Positions 19,322 through 31,900 of a DNA stretch of 64,000 bases are shown here, one piece after another; position 1 is the first letter of the stretch; each line of letters begins with the position of its first letter. The stretch is from positions 7,936,001 to 8,000,000 of the forward strand of contig JAYKYS010000014.1 in NCBI GenBank assembly GCA_036924285.1, given 5' to 3'. The translations under genes and the position numbers were made by a program. The notes under the pieces are model-generated. The model saw only the letters and a program-made list of their open reading frames with translations, searched no databases and was not told where the DNA came from. This DNA comes from Asterella californica (lineage: Eukaryota; Streptophyta; Marchantiopsida; Marchantiales; Aytoniaceae).

Positions 19322-22300
19322 ATGGAAAGACCGAGACAGAAGAGAGTCCGTCCGTTACAGTTATGCAATTGTGCGTATAAATGCAGTTTGCTACCTGGAG
19401 GCTCAGACATGTTACCAGAATCGACTAAGAGATTACACATGAGAAAAGCAGAAGCCGGTATTGTACATCATTCAGTAGCAAACATAGGAATAGAAAGAGC
19501 AAACACTACTGCAATGACTGGACGTAACGGCTTGCGTTTTTGTCAATGTGCATATTGTGGATCAGAAGGACGTTGGATATCGAATAGTTCTTATCTTAGA
19601 CATGATCGTGAATCACGTTGGAATTCACAACATACTGATTTCAATGTTAATGTGTCAAATGAAGATCATCTCATTACAGAGACACCGTCAGTGGCACCTG
19701 CTGGTGAAAACACTGGAGAACATATGCATGCGACAACACCGCCTGTCCATCGTGTACTCGATACAGAATTTTCAACTCCTATCATCGAGACTCTTCCATC
19801 CATAGAAGACTCTACGCATGCTCAACCCGCAACTCCTTTTGTTGAGAATGTTTCATCAATTCCTCCTCTTACTTTTGATGAAGCTTTCCAGGAAAAGGTG
19901 ATTGAATTATTATCTTTGCTTGATAAGCATAAGTGTTCGATCACAATGCAAAACTTGTTGTTAAAACTCCTCTTTGGAGGATTTACACGTGATGGAGGTT
20001 TGCCGCCTCTTGCAGACACAAATATGTTGGATAGAGCAGCTCCTGACAATTATCGTTCACTTTCTTTGGCGAGGATGTTGACTTTAGCAGGTCCCAAGTG
20101 GGTTGGAGGCATCAGAGGAGAATGTACACCATCGACATTTCAGAAAGCCATGGAATCTTTCCATCATAAAGGTTTAGTTCAACCAGAGAAATGGGATATG
20201 TGTACTGGTACATCTGTTAATGTACATGCTCCACTCGTGTATGGACCGGAAGACGAGCAGACAATTTGCATAGATAGAAAATGTACTGAACAGCGCTCCA
20301 GAATGTTACATTTTGATTATATTCCTCTTGCATATATCTTAAAACCGTTGTTTAGGAGCAAGACTTTTTGTTATGATGTACTACAGTATTGGCGTCATAG
20401 AGAAGAGTGGTTGGGAAAAGACGTGACTGACGTGCCTAACTGTATAAACGAATTCTGGCATGGATCAAAAATGAGAGAATATCAGCAATTCTGGGATCCA
20501 GCCCTCGAATATATCCTACCCATCATATGTCCTAATCATACATGTGGTAAAGCATATCGGTTTTGGCCGACAGTTTGTCCCACACTCCTGGAATCAAGAA
20601 ACTTCGACGTACAACTGGGAGAATATCGCTTTCCATGTGACACTTGTTCTCATGAGATTTCTGCTAAACCTACCAAAGTCAAGGTATGTCTACAACGTTA
20701 CTGCTACAATAAAGTACAATGACTCTAGACTTTTCTACTTAGACCAGAACTGTCACAAATTTTCTTAATCCTCTATGTCACATTGAATATATTGTCTAAG
20801 CGTAGGTTACTGTGAACCTCTCTTTTAAGAATATCTTTTTTGAATGCTTATGTAACAGAGTCATGAGTTTTTTCTTTTTCTATGCAGGGTGAACCTTTCA
20901 ACATAGCTTTGATGGGTCATTGGGATGGTTTTCAAGCTGCAACTACTGCACAAAAAGATTGTTGGACAGTTGAAGTTGTAATACTGAACGGTGGAAAAGT
21001 TTCAAATCCGGGAAGTATGCTTGCGAAACCCATTCCAGTATTATTTATACCTATGTCCTCTAAACTTATTAATCAAAAAAAAGACTCTCATGTGTTAGAA
21101 GCCTTCCTACAGCCTCTTTATCGTGACTTACAGAAATCGTTTGTAGAAGGTTTTACTTTCTTGTATAAACCTTTGGATGATCCAAACATTCAAAGAGCAG
21201 TAGGTGAAGTGATCACTGTGAGAACAATACTGATGACATGGACTGGAGATCATCCTGCTCAATGCAAAATAAGTGGTGTGGCATTCAAAGGTTACAATGG
21301 CTGCAGGCGCGACTGTGTGCGGGGCAAGAAAGCTATACATTCAAACGAGATTTACTATCCAAATAACAGATATCACATCAGGTATCCTCCTCAAAAACGG
21401 AATGTTCATGATGTTTTGAAACATGGTCTTGAGTTAGTGAACAAAAGAACAGCAACAGAAATACAAGAATGCAAACTGAAATGTGGATTGTCTTATTTAT
21501 CAGGACAATGGTCCTTGTATTATTTGTATGGATTTGATGTTATGGTAGATAATGTGTATGACGTCATGCATATACTTATTTTGAATGCAGTCAAGAATTA
21601 CAACGATGATCTTGTCTGTTCTTTAGACTCAGATCAAAGAAAGATATTTTTCAAAGTCCTGCACAGATTAACAGAAGACAGACCGTCTGGTTTGGGATCA
21701 AGATGGCCCCGAAAACCAGTGCACGTGAAGCGTATGTTCAATGGGAAGATGATAAATTCATTAAAATTATCTTTTTACAAAGCAGATGAGCATCAACTTT
21801 TCATTATGTATTGTGTGCCTCCCATTCTTGAAGCACTTGAACTTGGTTTACACACGTATCATGGAAAAATAGGAGCACTTTTATCCCATGTTTGTCGTTT
21901 ATTTTATTCTACCTCTAGGAAAAGAGGTTGGACCTACAACATGATTTTAAATGCCAAATACCATCTTGCTGCATGGCGCGTCATCACGGAGGAGACTAAA
22001 GGTGTAAATTCAAGAATTTTGGAGCATGTTCTCGGTAAGCATATGTAAAGAGCCTATTCATGTTAATAATCTCTTGCTAGATTTTTCAAACTGTAAAAAT
22101 GTGTGAGAATGGTATTTACTTATTTTTCTCTGTTTTTCACAGGTAATGCTGAAATTTGTGATGATATAATTCGTCATGGTAATCATGATATCTTTTGGGT
22201 ATATGCATTTGAGAGAGAGGTGAGTACTTATAATGCAATACCTACTAATCAACGTTCTTCAGAAATCACTTACACGAAGTATTTTTGTCGGCAAATGATG

Positions 22301-23603
22301 TATGCTGCGTTCATTCGCAAAATACAAGATAGGGATGGATTTCATCGAAGAGAACGAACTTTCCACTTAACAGAAATTGCTTTATATCCTAGGCTTGTTG
22401 ATTATCATGGTCAAAGAGGTTGCTCGTGCGAAGTGTGGCACAAAAAAAGTGTGTGTGTTGTGTCCAACATTCAAAAGGCAATAGATTTAGCTGCATTAAT
22501 CGCTGTTTTAGACCTCAACGAGTATGAGTCTCCTTGTATAACAGTTGTCAGTCAGTCGAGGAATTGGAATCGGTCCTAAGTATGTTCCAGCAGAAGATTT
22601 GAAAGCGGAAGACAGATCAGTAGAGTGTCTACAGAGATTTTGGAGACGCCAAGGATGGCTGACAGATAGCAATGAAGGAGTATTTCACAACTCCATACAG
22701 AAACTCAGAGGTGTTCATATAGGAGGTAATTTGTTCAAAATTGGTGATTCTGTAGTTGTGAGACACGACGATCCTAATGAAGAAGTATGGCGATGCAAAA
22801 TCAAAAGTTTTTTCATTCATTCTTTTGCAGGTCAGCATCAAATATTTTTCACAGGTATGTGGTATACTCCATTGTGGATAGGATCAACTGTCGAAAAGAA
22901 AGATTATTCAAACATGACAGTAGTAGTGAAAAAACCTTCGTTGTTTTTAGGTGATAACATTCGACCTGTAAATACTTTGCTTCATAGATTTTTTCCCCAT
23001 CCTACAGCTCAAAAGTATAACGGACGACCTTGCATGATTGCTTACGAATTAGATGATATTGATTCAAAGCCTAAGATTCATTTACTCTAGCCTGGAATGC
23101 CTGGTTGTTGTCCACCTTGGATAGAGTTATGTGATGTGGTTGTTGTTAAAGCAGTGAACTGGTCTGAAGGAAAACCGTACAGTTTAGCTTTGGTGCGATG
23201 GGTTCCAAATGGAGATGCGCGTCCAAGTGATTCTGAAGCACATGCTATACCTCTGAATTATTCTAATTTGGTGGTTGAGCTGAGTTGGCTACAACGTGAT
23301 GTCTTGAGTGATGATGTTAATACTAGAGTTGAAATTTTTAAAGTGAGTAGAGTAGCTACCACAACTGTATGGGCTGATGTTCTAACTGTTGTAGATCCTA
23401 CTGTTGTAAAAGCTATTTCTCATGAAGTTGTCAGAGTCCCTATAAATAGGAACACCGACGATAACAATATTACTCGAAGTCATGTTCATCGTATGCCCAA
23501 TAAGTGGAAGGTCGAGAAAGAAACTTGGTTGGACCATGTCTATATGAAAAATGCTGATTTACTTCTGGCCAATACGCACGGGGTTTGTAGATTTAGTCAA
23601 TAG
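19322..23603 (+). pseudogene. Tnp2/CACTA-like DNA transposase with BAH-like domain, three exons, broken
   Basis: Exon 1 19322-20683, intron 20684-20887 (phase 0), exon 2 20888-22034, intron 22035-22142 (phase 1), exon 3 22143-23603; both introns are GT/AG. Exon 1 carries Cys-rich segments (LCNCAYKCSLLPGG; FCQCAYCGSEGRW followed by SYLRHDRESRW). Exon 2 has a Tnp2-like core: HWDGFQ (Asp codon 20924), a QKDCWTVE block, FLQPLYRDL, TGDHPAQCKISG (Asp codon 21247), the Cys pair CRRDC, and VYDVMHI. Exon 3 starts with a DUF4218-like part (WVYAFEREVSTYN), then a BAH-like stretch at about 22735-22875 (IGDSVVVRHDD, then VWRCKIKSFF). Two lesions are clear: a tandem GTCA repeat near 22548-22558 shifts the frame, and a TAG at 23088-23090 interrupts an otherwise open frame running to 23603. 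No terminal inverted repeats were found. Confidence 0.75.
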
Positions 23604-23876
23604 TCACTTTCCTTCCTGATTGTGGTATAGTTTATAGTATATGTATAAGATGAAGTTTCTTCTTCTGAATGAGTTGGTCTGGTTGTTTTTATGATCGAAG
23701 TTTGCATGCACAAGGTACTGTTCGATTCTCTGCTCTCATGGAAATTATTTCATCTAGAAGTTATTTTGCTCTAGCTCTGTTTTGTCGGATCTTTGAGTTC
23801 CACTGTAACTATTTTGGCATTGATCATTTCAATCATTCCGTCACTTCCGGAGCCATTCCTCCTCACTGTTGTTTTA
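23604..23876. other. Spacer, nothing recognised
   Basis: The 3' flank of the transposase pseudogene. No terminal repeat matching the left side was detected by eye. Confidence 0.4.
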
Positions 23877-24170
23877 TTTGAGGGGGAGAGTAGAGGCTCG
23901 TTATTGCCTAGACCTTTTTATAAGCGCCGTAGTCTTAATTGTATCTCCAGTAAGCTCTACCAGTACACTGCATTTTCTGTTTCAGTTTCTGCAAAATTAT
24001 CACAGCTCCAGCTTCTCTTATGCGACTCGCCTTCCGCCTCAGGGTGAGCTATTCTCTTCTCAGACTGCCTACATTGTTCCACTGTCGCTTTCAGCAATAG
24101 CTCATTGTCGATTCATACACTGAGAGATCAAGAACCTCTTGTCATCTAGCTTGTAGGTTTTTTGTCCATT
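23877..24170. repeat. Segment duplicated from or with 13019-13690
   Basis: Shared words in the same order include GAGGGGGAGAGTAG, CCTAGACC/CCAGACC with CTTTTTAT, GCTCTACCAGTACACTGCAT, the peroxidase exon 1 end with AAAATTATCACAGCTCC, and CATTGTCGATTCATACAC. The copy here lacks the first part of peroxidase exon 1. This ties the kinase-intron fragment to the peroxidase locus. Confidence 0.8.
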
Positions 24171-25083
24171 GGGAATAGTTCACTCACCCATTTCGGTAGT
24201 CTCTCCTGGGTTTTCGGTTCTATTGGCACTGTCAAACACCAAGTGAGTGTTAACTGACTCCCAGAACATCGTCCATTGCATGAGCAGGGACGCGACGCGT
24301 CTGTAATGCTCGACTCGCAAGGCTCAATGATCACCGACGAGAGCGAGAGGAACCTGGGAATAAGTAATCTGAACGTCATCGATACCATCAAACCAGACCG
24401 TCGAGAACATTTGTCTGGGAGTTGTCTCTTGTGCAGATATCATCGCCATGGTCGGACGTGAAGCCGTTCGTTTTGTGAGTCATCTCTTTTTGTTCCTCCT
24501 TCATCTCCTTTCCTTGCGCTCTAGAGACGTTAATTATCTCATGACCTTCAGCATATTCTGATACCGTCTTTGCTCGGAACTGGCCGTTTACTTTAGGCCG
24601 GAGGAGTCCAAATTCCAGTTCTTCTGGGACGTAGAGACTCTCTGTCTGCGAGCACTCTGCACAGCACAGGCTGGTCTCTTCCCCGGCGACGCCAGCGTTT
24701 CACAAGTTCTAGCCGCCTTCGCTGAAATGGGCATCGGTACTAAGGACGCCGTTCCTCTCTTAGGTAAGGCACAAATCCACTCAGAGCACTCACCTTTCCT
24801 CATCGCCGTCCGAAGATCATTTTTGTATATTTCAGATTATGGTTTACTTAATCTCGGAAGTCTGATCATGCTGCTCATGTTTTTCTGTGACTGGCAGGTT
24901 AACGTTCTCACACTTTTGGAATAGCTCACTGCTCCTATTTCGAGATTGTACCCTCAGCCAGATGCCACGCTCTCGACGAATTTGCTGTTCCAGGCTCACC
25001 TTAGAGCTTCGTGACCTCCATTCCTCAAGAACCCTCACACTGTGGTTGCCAACAACGACAGTTGTGTGGACCACGTGCAATAG
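23991..25083 (+). pseudogene. Class III peroxidase pseudogene, four exons
   Basis: Exon 1 remnant about 23991-24043 (ITAPASLMRLAF), exon 2 24288-24474, exon 3 24597-24763, exon 4 from 24898 to about 25083. Exon 2 reads GRDASVMLD where the family has GCDAS, so a disulfide Cys has become Arg; it continues to NLNVIDTIK and, after a frame change, VVSCADIIAMVGREAVRF. Exon 3 reads GGVQIPVLLGRRDSLSAS, then after a frame change GDASVSQVLAAFAEMG. Exon 4 keeps the proximal-His motif HTFGIAHC but is preceded by an in-frame TAA and holds more frame changes; it ends near VVANNDSCVDHVQ. An intact enzyme would be a secreted haem peroxidase. This copy cannot be translated. Confidence 0.88.
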
Positions 25084-25344
25084 CTTGTTGAATAGGCAGA
25101 ATAGAACAATGCACTGAATTTACATACGAAAAGATCTTACTGCACCTTAGACTTGGTTAAGTGCAACCAAGTGCAAAACTGTGAAATGCCCACTTGTATA
25201 TGGTCAGGCAAAGAATAGATTTGCTCTTGGGTACGACTGTAACAAGTTCAAATTTTGGTTATTGCGTATCTTGTGAAGTATTGCACTGGAGGAAGAGGTT
25301 GCGGAGTGCAAATCGTTTAATCTTTAAGTTCATTCTGGAAATCT

Positions 25345-26895
25345 TCTCCTGTGGCACATGTAGCCATGCCAATTCCCTGTTCTTCTGTTCTTCTGTAATC
25401 TCCTTTATGCATATGTTATTACCCGCTTTCTGATATCTTCTTAACTATGCTAGTTATCCCGATCGATTAAGAATGCTAGTTATCCTGACCGAGACAATTG
25501 TACTTCACGACAAGTACATATTATAGAATGCTAACCTCGCAATGTGTTTCTCGAGCCGTAGCACTGAATGCACTCTTTCTTTCTTACTCCACTGTACTCC
25601 CTCCACTGCAAAACGCTTATCACTCTTCTCCAGATCTCGAACTCTATAATGCTGGCTAAATGCGAACACCTTCCAAAGTAAAAAACCTTTGCTATCGACA
25701 GCAGACCAAATACTCAAGTGAGCTGAATTGCTCAATGATACGAATGGATTTTATCTCTACGATGGACATGCATGAGCATGTACCGTATATATAACTTGAA
25801 AAGCAAACGGTACGCATAGAAGCCCTCGAAACGTCGAAACTATTTTGAATCAAATCAACGGGAATCAGCTGAGACGTTCATTTTGAAATCATAGACACTC
25901 GTCCGGTAAGACTGCGACCATTATTTACAAAACGTTAGTACCATCTTTGCACTGAAGCTGGTGAACTGAAGTTTCCTAGCGGAATGAGCCACAAATGAGA
26001 AAGCAGACCAGCTCATGATCAAAATTCGACCAGCTCCAAGCTTTTACCCACCGTAGCAACGACAGTGGTGCCGTAAGTGTTTAAATTCCTTCCGTTATGT
26101 AGGTTGTGTTGAAAAGCTCGACTCTGCTCTTCAAGAACTCTCTCCATGATCCTAAACCTGCAGGAGTTACCGAGGGCGAGCAAATTCTGAAGTTGTCCAA
26201 CTAGGGGTAACATTTTGATAACTCGACTTCCTAAGGTGGATGCCATACGCATCAGTGGTAGTTGCAAATTCACGGTACCGGTCCGGATCGGTACACTCTT
26301 CCAATAAGACTGCGACCATAATCTTTGCACTGAAGCTGGTGAACTGAAGTTTCCTAGCGGAATGAGCCATAAATGAGAAAGCAGACCACTGATGCGTAAG
26401 AGGGATGCCATACGCATCAGTGGTAGTCGCAAACTTTCGGTACCGGTTCGGATTATGACCGTAATAACTGTCAACTCACTAATCGTGATCCTTGCATTAG
26501 CGGCAGGTACAACGATCAGATAGATGAATCACAAAGTTCTAACAACAAACAGCATCAACCAAAAGGTTGGAATCCGACTCATATTCCATTCTCATTGTCC
26601 ATTTTCTTCCGCACCTTTAACGTTTGCTTTATGTGTTCATTTGGCTTTGAACTGCGTAGTATCTAGACCTTGTGGATGTATCGGTCTGAGACCCGCATTG
26701 TGATACGACTTCTTCATCTTTTGCTTTGCAAACATTAACATCCATCAAGCGAACTCAAAGAACGCTCCCTATATTATGATTTTGTTCCCCTAAAAGTGAT
26801 CAATATGCCAATAGAGATATCTCATGAATGATGTTTGGATCAAATACAGGTTGGACGTGCTGGTCTTCACACTCAAGCACGTTCTGGAAATGAAA
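25345..26895 (-). repeat. P-family dispersed repeat, copy II, with truncated Q start
   Basis: It aligns with 1-1200 and 2071-3303. The left end (about 25345-25430) is the beginning of the Q module (GTAGCCATGCCAATTCCC and CTCCTTTATGCATATG), after which Q is lost. On the minus strand 25735-25505 is open and parallels the copy 0 reading with conservative changes (for example LLWKVFAFSQHYRVRDLEK). 26474-26019 is an open reading over two tandem versions of a LRLPLMRMAS segment. The hairpin seen in copy 0 is repeated at about 26385-26424, but the 17-bp palindrome is absent. Confidence 0.7.
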
Positions 26896-28439
26896 GGTTA
26901 TGAAATCTTCCAACTGCGGTAGAATTTACGTGCTTATTTCCTCTCAGTTTTGAAGCTTGTGTTGTACAACAGACGAGACAACAGATTACGTATCTGCAGG
27001 CGAACACGTGAAATTATGCAATCTGGTCTGTCTTCTACAGCTTCTACCAGAGTTTTCAGCTCGATATCGTTCAGATCACATGGAATGTTTGGTGTGATAA
27101 CACACCAAACGTGCAAGCAAATAGCTCAGGTTTGGAATCAAGTTAGTCCTTGAGGTGTCGAATAGGAGGCCGAGCAGAGAGAAGTTGCTTCCGTGTAGCT
27201 TGCATCAGAATCTCTAATCCTGACTCTTTACGGACATGTATATTTCGTTCAGCACCATCTTTTCATCGTCTTGGTTTCTTGTTTAAATTTGCATCATGAG
27301 ACGGTTTTGTTGCATTGTCGTCTGTTTTGGCTATTTTCTCTTTTCACCAATGGTGGCAGATTTTCTTTGCATCCTTCTGAACTGGAACTTTGTCAAACTT
27401 TGACTGTCGCTTTCCTTTATCATCCTCCGTCCTCTGCTGATAGCATGCACAATATGATTAACTTTCTGTGTCATGTACTTCTCCGTACCCACTTTTGCTT
27501 TATGCCAAGTCTCCTCGAGGTATCCTAACCTCTAAAGGTTGATGGAGAGAACAGGCTCAGTTCATCTTGCTAGCTATGTCAGTGGGACTCATTCACAGTA
27601 TGCACGCACATAAGATATCAGCCTCGAATTTCCAGACATTATCATCTCTTTTCCTCCCAAGAACTACTATCTTACTTCAGAGCAGTCAGAGAGAAAGAGA
27701 ATCGAAACACCTCATTACAGATTAATATTCTTGTCATGATCGAAGCTGGAGGTCATTACTTAGAGGTACCTACATAAATCATCCGACCTAATTACTCAAT
27801 TCACACTTGCATCATTATGGTTTCTCTCCCACCACTTCAGTAGATTACACTTTCAGTTTTTCTTCTCTCGACGTGATGAAGATAATATAAGAATATACAG
27901 TTCGGATCTCTCAAGACCAGTGCTGTGGGTAATCAGAGTTTTGTATCAGGTATAACAGTTATCGATTCTGAAAGATGATCATTCCGTTAGAAAGTATATT
28001 TTTAATCATTTCAGTCAGAAATATCTTTCTTTGGAATAGAAAAACATGACAGTCTGAGAGTATATAATGACATCAATATATGGTAAAAGAAATACATACA
28101 CTAAAATATCAGTTACTAGAAATGACAAGTTGTCGATTATTGCTAGTGAAACTAATACGGTGGATCAGTTTTCTATCAGCTCTAAAAGGTTATCAGTTTC
28201 GACAGGACCGGTTTTGCCAGGTCTAACTATAACATATAGCAGGTTATCTGTCGTTAGAAGGTTTAACCATATGAACTCGAATTCTGATTAACGGTCAATA
28301 AGTTACTTTTGTGCCACTCCTGAACTCAGAAGGTTTAGCTGCAGCTTTCCAATTGACTGTGTTAAACTTTGCACTAATGGCTATTTAGTAATTGGTGTTC
28401 ATACAGCTCTTAAATACGGTAACTGATCATCGAGTCTGG
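26896..28439. other. Spacer, no recognised gene; one coding-like stretch
   Basis: A plus-strand open stretch at about 27271-27528 (contains LFTNGGRFSLHPSELELCQ and YHPPSSADSMHNM) has coding-like composition but matches no family I know. A 10-bp perfect inverted repeat (GTTTGGTGTG, loop ATAA) lies at 27087-27110. Nothing else was recognised. Confidence 0.4.
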
Positions 28440-28960
28440 TCGAGATTAGTGGCATATATTCATACACGAGAATGGCAGATGGAAGCAAGAACAGCTCAAG
28501 GCACTTTAGGTATCCCACAAGGACCCTGCAAAGTACATAGTGAGTAACAAATAGAGGCATTGAAACGTTCGCTCATTTGAAGTCTAGAGTTACCCAATGT
28601 TTGTAACCGAAGGGTATATCCATGGGAATGTGTATTGCTACGCACATTCATCTCATCTATAGACTCTGAGTGCAATATAGTCGACATGTACAATATGCTA
28701 GCAGATGTAATGCAGAAAACGAATGTTTGAAGTGCAGAACGAGAGAGGTAACTAGACTAAGTAAAGAATGGGGTCCGTTGAAGCAACGACCAGGAAACAA
28801 GTACACCCCGGCAGGTGGTTGTCACGGCAGTGGATTTTGAACCAAGGTCACGGACAGCTGTGGGTGATGAGTAGTCGATGCTCAGACACCTGACGACCAC
28901 AATTTACACGTAGAGTATGCAAGTAGAACACGCTTCCTGCTGCATGAATTCGATCAGCAG
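28440..28960. repeat. R-family dispersed repeat, copy 1
   Basis: It matches 45470-46030 in order: a CGAGAATGGCAGAT word, an AAGTACATAGTGAGTAAC word, a GGGAATGTG segment, then CCGTTGAAGC.ACGA, CCCCGGCAGGTGGTTGTCA, and a tail with ACAGCTGT(G/A)GGTGATGA. There is no conserved reading frame. Confidence 0.7.
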
Positions 28961-31900
28961 AGAGGTTAATGATTAAGCTATAGATGAGTGAGAGAAGTAA
29001 TCAGTCAATCATCAACCGAGGACTTTTCCAACTCAGAACGGCCTCATATTTCCAGGAGTTTCTATACAGCTTTTGGACATGTCAGGCACGTAATTAGCTT
29101 CTCAAGATCATGATCAGTGACATAGTAATAGTTATGATAATAATTGGTTCCGTCAAGAATTTCTCATTTCCATACCATCCCAGGAGGCTATTTATTCATA
29201 ACTCTCTCTCAAGTTTCAAACTCTTTACTCAAGTCGGAAACTTGAGTAGTTGAGTTCGCAGTACAGTTCTCACTTTCGTTTCTACAAGTTGCTACAACGT
29301 ATCGAGAAGGTGTGAAGAATTAGACTGTCGATCGGATGTGCAGCTTGCTGCATCCGATGCTTTGATGATTGTTTCCGACCGCTGACTCTTAGACTACTGA
29401 TTCTCATCTTGTCGACCGCCTCAGGACTTGAGAAGAATTCGATGGCAGCCACAAGCTAACGAGGCAATCATCTCTAAAGAACGTGCATTAGACCAGTGCT
29501 GGGGGAGTTCTTTTTGTGAAAAACGGGAAATGAGTTTCTAGTCTCTTATGTGGAATGCATAATATGAGTTTCTTTCTACTTCTTTACTTGTGTAAAGAAA
29601 CGAATAAATAAGCATTTTCAACCACCTTTGGGGAATTTTTGCTCGTTTTCTGTTATCAGAAAAAACATGTAACTGTAAGTATAAATTCTATAGTAGCTCT
29701 AATGAAAATGTTAATTTAGATGTAACTGTTAAATGATGTTGATACCCCGAATTACGTGGAAGTCCAGACAGAACGCATAAGTGAAGATCGGACAAACGTG
29801 ACTAAAAGAATTAATTTAATCAATACATTAATTCTTTTTATGAAAAAGTTGAATAATAAATTAAACTTGTTGCACTCTTTCATCTCCAGAGGGAGATGGT
29901 GAATATATCTTGTTTGGTTGAGGTTCAGTATTCATTTGTTTCATATTATTTAGCCCCATATAATTCACCACGATAGTTATCGAATAATACGAAAGCTATT
30001 GACCAATGACAAAATCTTTTCTCAGAGAGAAGTTGTTTGGTTATTATGTTAAGACGACCTTGGCAGAAATATGCTATTTGTCTTTACACTTTGTTTATGG
30101 GTTTATTTCAGATCCTCAACCTCTAGCAGAGACGGTACAGTGAGCCGTCTGTATTATAACATGGGCAGAATTAAAAGAACCAATATTGGTAAAAAGAGAC
30201 AGACAAATTACTGTAAATAAAAAACATCCATTCAATACACGGGAAAGGTTTACGCAGCCTCTGTTCTTTCGTTAGAATCTATTTTCATTTTCTAAGAAAA
30301 TAGTTCTTGTTCGCAATTATATTATGGGGCTGTAAGAACGATCTTCCAACTTATCCTCGTCACGAATTTAGCTCCATTTCTTCTCTTCTCATGTTCGGTT
30401 CGGGGAGTTTGTCTTGCGTGTTAACGTTTTGTCTTTTTCTTCTCATCTTCCAGAAGTTCACTTTGCATGCATATTTCGATGAAAGAGATCAAATTATTTT
30501 GTTAGAAAATCTGATATTAATATGTTTAATTATTATTTTTAACTAAATGTATACCCAATGAGTCTAATTAAATGATCAGAAATGAATAACAGTTAACAAA
30601 TAATCATTCATTATACGTGAACCTGATGTGCAGTACGATAGCTCTAGTAGATCTATAATAATACAGTCAGATTGGATAAGTGCAAACTGGATATACTGTA
30701 GTTAACATCGATTTTCCCAACACATAAATAATTGAACTGATAGGTGATCAATTTGCATAATATTGTCCAAACTAGTGAAGAACTTATGCAGAGTGTGAAG
30801 CGAAAAAAAAAGACCTTTTAACTTTTATTCACTGAAACTATTACTTTAGTATGTCGAAATTCACGAAGATTTCATGGTCATTTTAATTCTTTCGCCATAA
30901 TGGTAAGTTGTTTATGTATTGAAACTTGTAAGTTAGATCACAAGCAAGAACGTTAATAATGTTAATAATGTTAATACTTCTTGTCTGAAGAATAATGAAT
31001 GTTAATACTTCGAGACAGAAAAACATAATAGTAAACATCTGAAAGGAAATGAAATTTGATTATCTCTCCAATTATGACAAAATCTTCATTTTACTTGATA
31101 CTAATGATTAATTTTGGGTTTAGGAAAACCGAATTTACTATCGGAAGATATTACAGGATAGAAATGCAATCTGCATTCATGGTTAACGGCAAGGCATTGC
31201 TTAATCTCATCTCACTAGAAACAAATATTAAACTGAAAACCTTCTTTTTTAGTTCTCAAATTTTCAAAAGATATTCCATTTATCCATAATTTAAACCTTA
31301 TATATCAAAAGGGAAAATAAAGCCGTTTACTATACTTCTCATTTTTGTCTTTGTCCTGGACTTTTTTACAAACGGTACGAGGGAAATGATTCTTTTATGA
31401 GAAGATTGATTGTTTTGCTTTGGATAAAGTATACAGTAGTGTGACCTTTAGAACAGAATTTACTTAGATAACGTAGTCCATATATTTAATAGTGTAGATT
31501 AGTCTATTACTTATTTACTCTTCACATAACGAAACTCATCCATAAATGTTCGTATACTGTACTCATTTTCACGAAATATTTAATTTAAATATTTTGTGGT
31601 TTATTTTTGTGTTCAAATTTACTGTTTTACTTACAAATAAGGTATTTTATTTATTAACAATGTTTTATTTGTGCAGATCTGACTCATTCTTGCACTTATG
31701 TATACTTGCAACTCCTCTATAAGTGCAAGCTGCCTCTTTTCCCCTTGCACATATCCATGTCCAACTGGAATATATTAGGGTCATTCAAACTTGTCTTTGT
31801 AACAAAAATTATAAGATTAAACCCCAAGTATGAATACAAGTGCTCTAGTAGTAGTAACCTAGAAGACTTTATTTAACTAAAAATTTAATTGTTATGCAAA

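Noticed and set aside
23088..23090. TAG as a recoded (readthrough) codon in the transposase
   Set aside because: The frame also carries a slip mutation upstream, and CAG to TAG is a common decay change. No readthrough context was evident.
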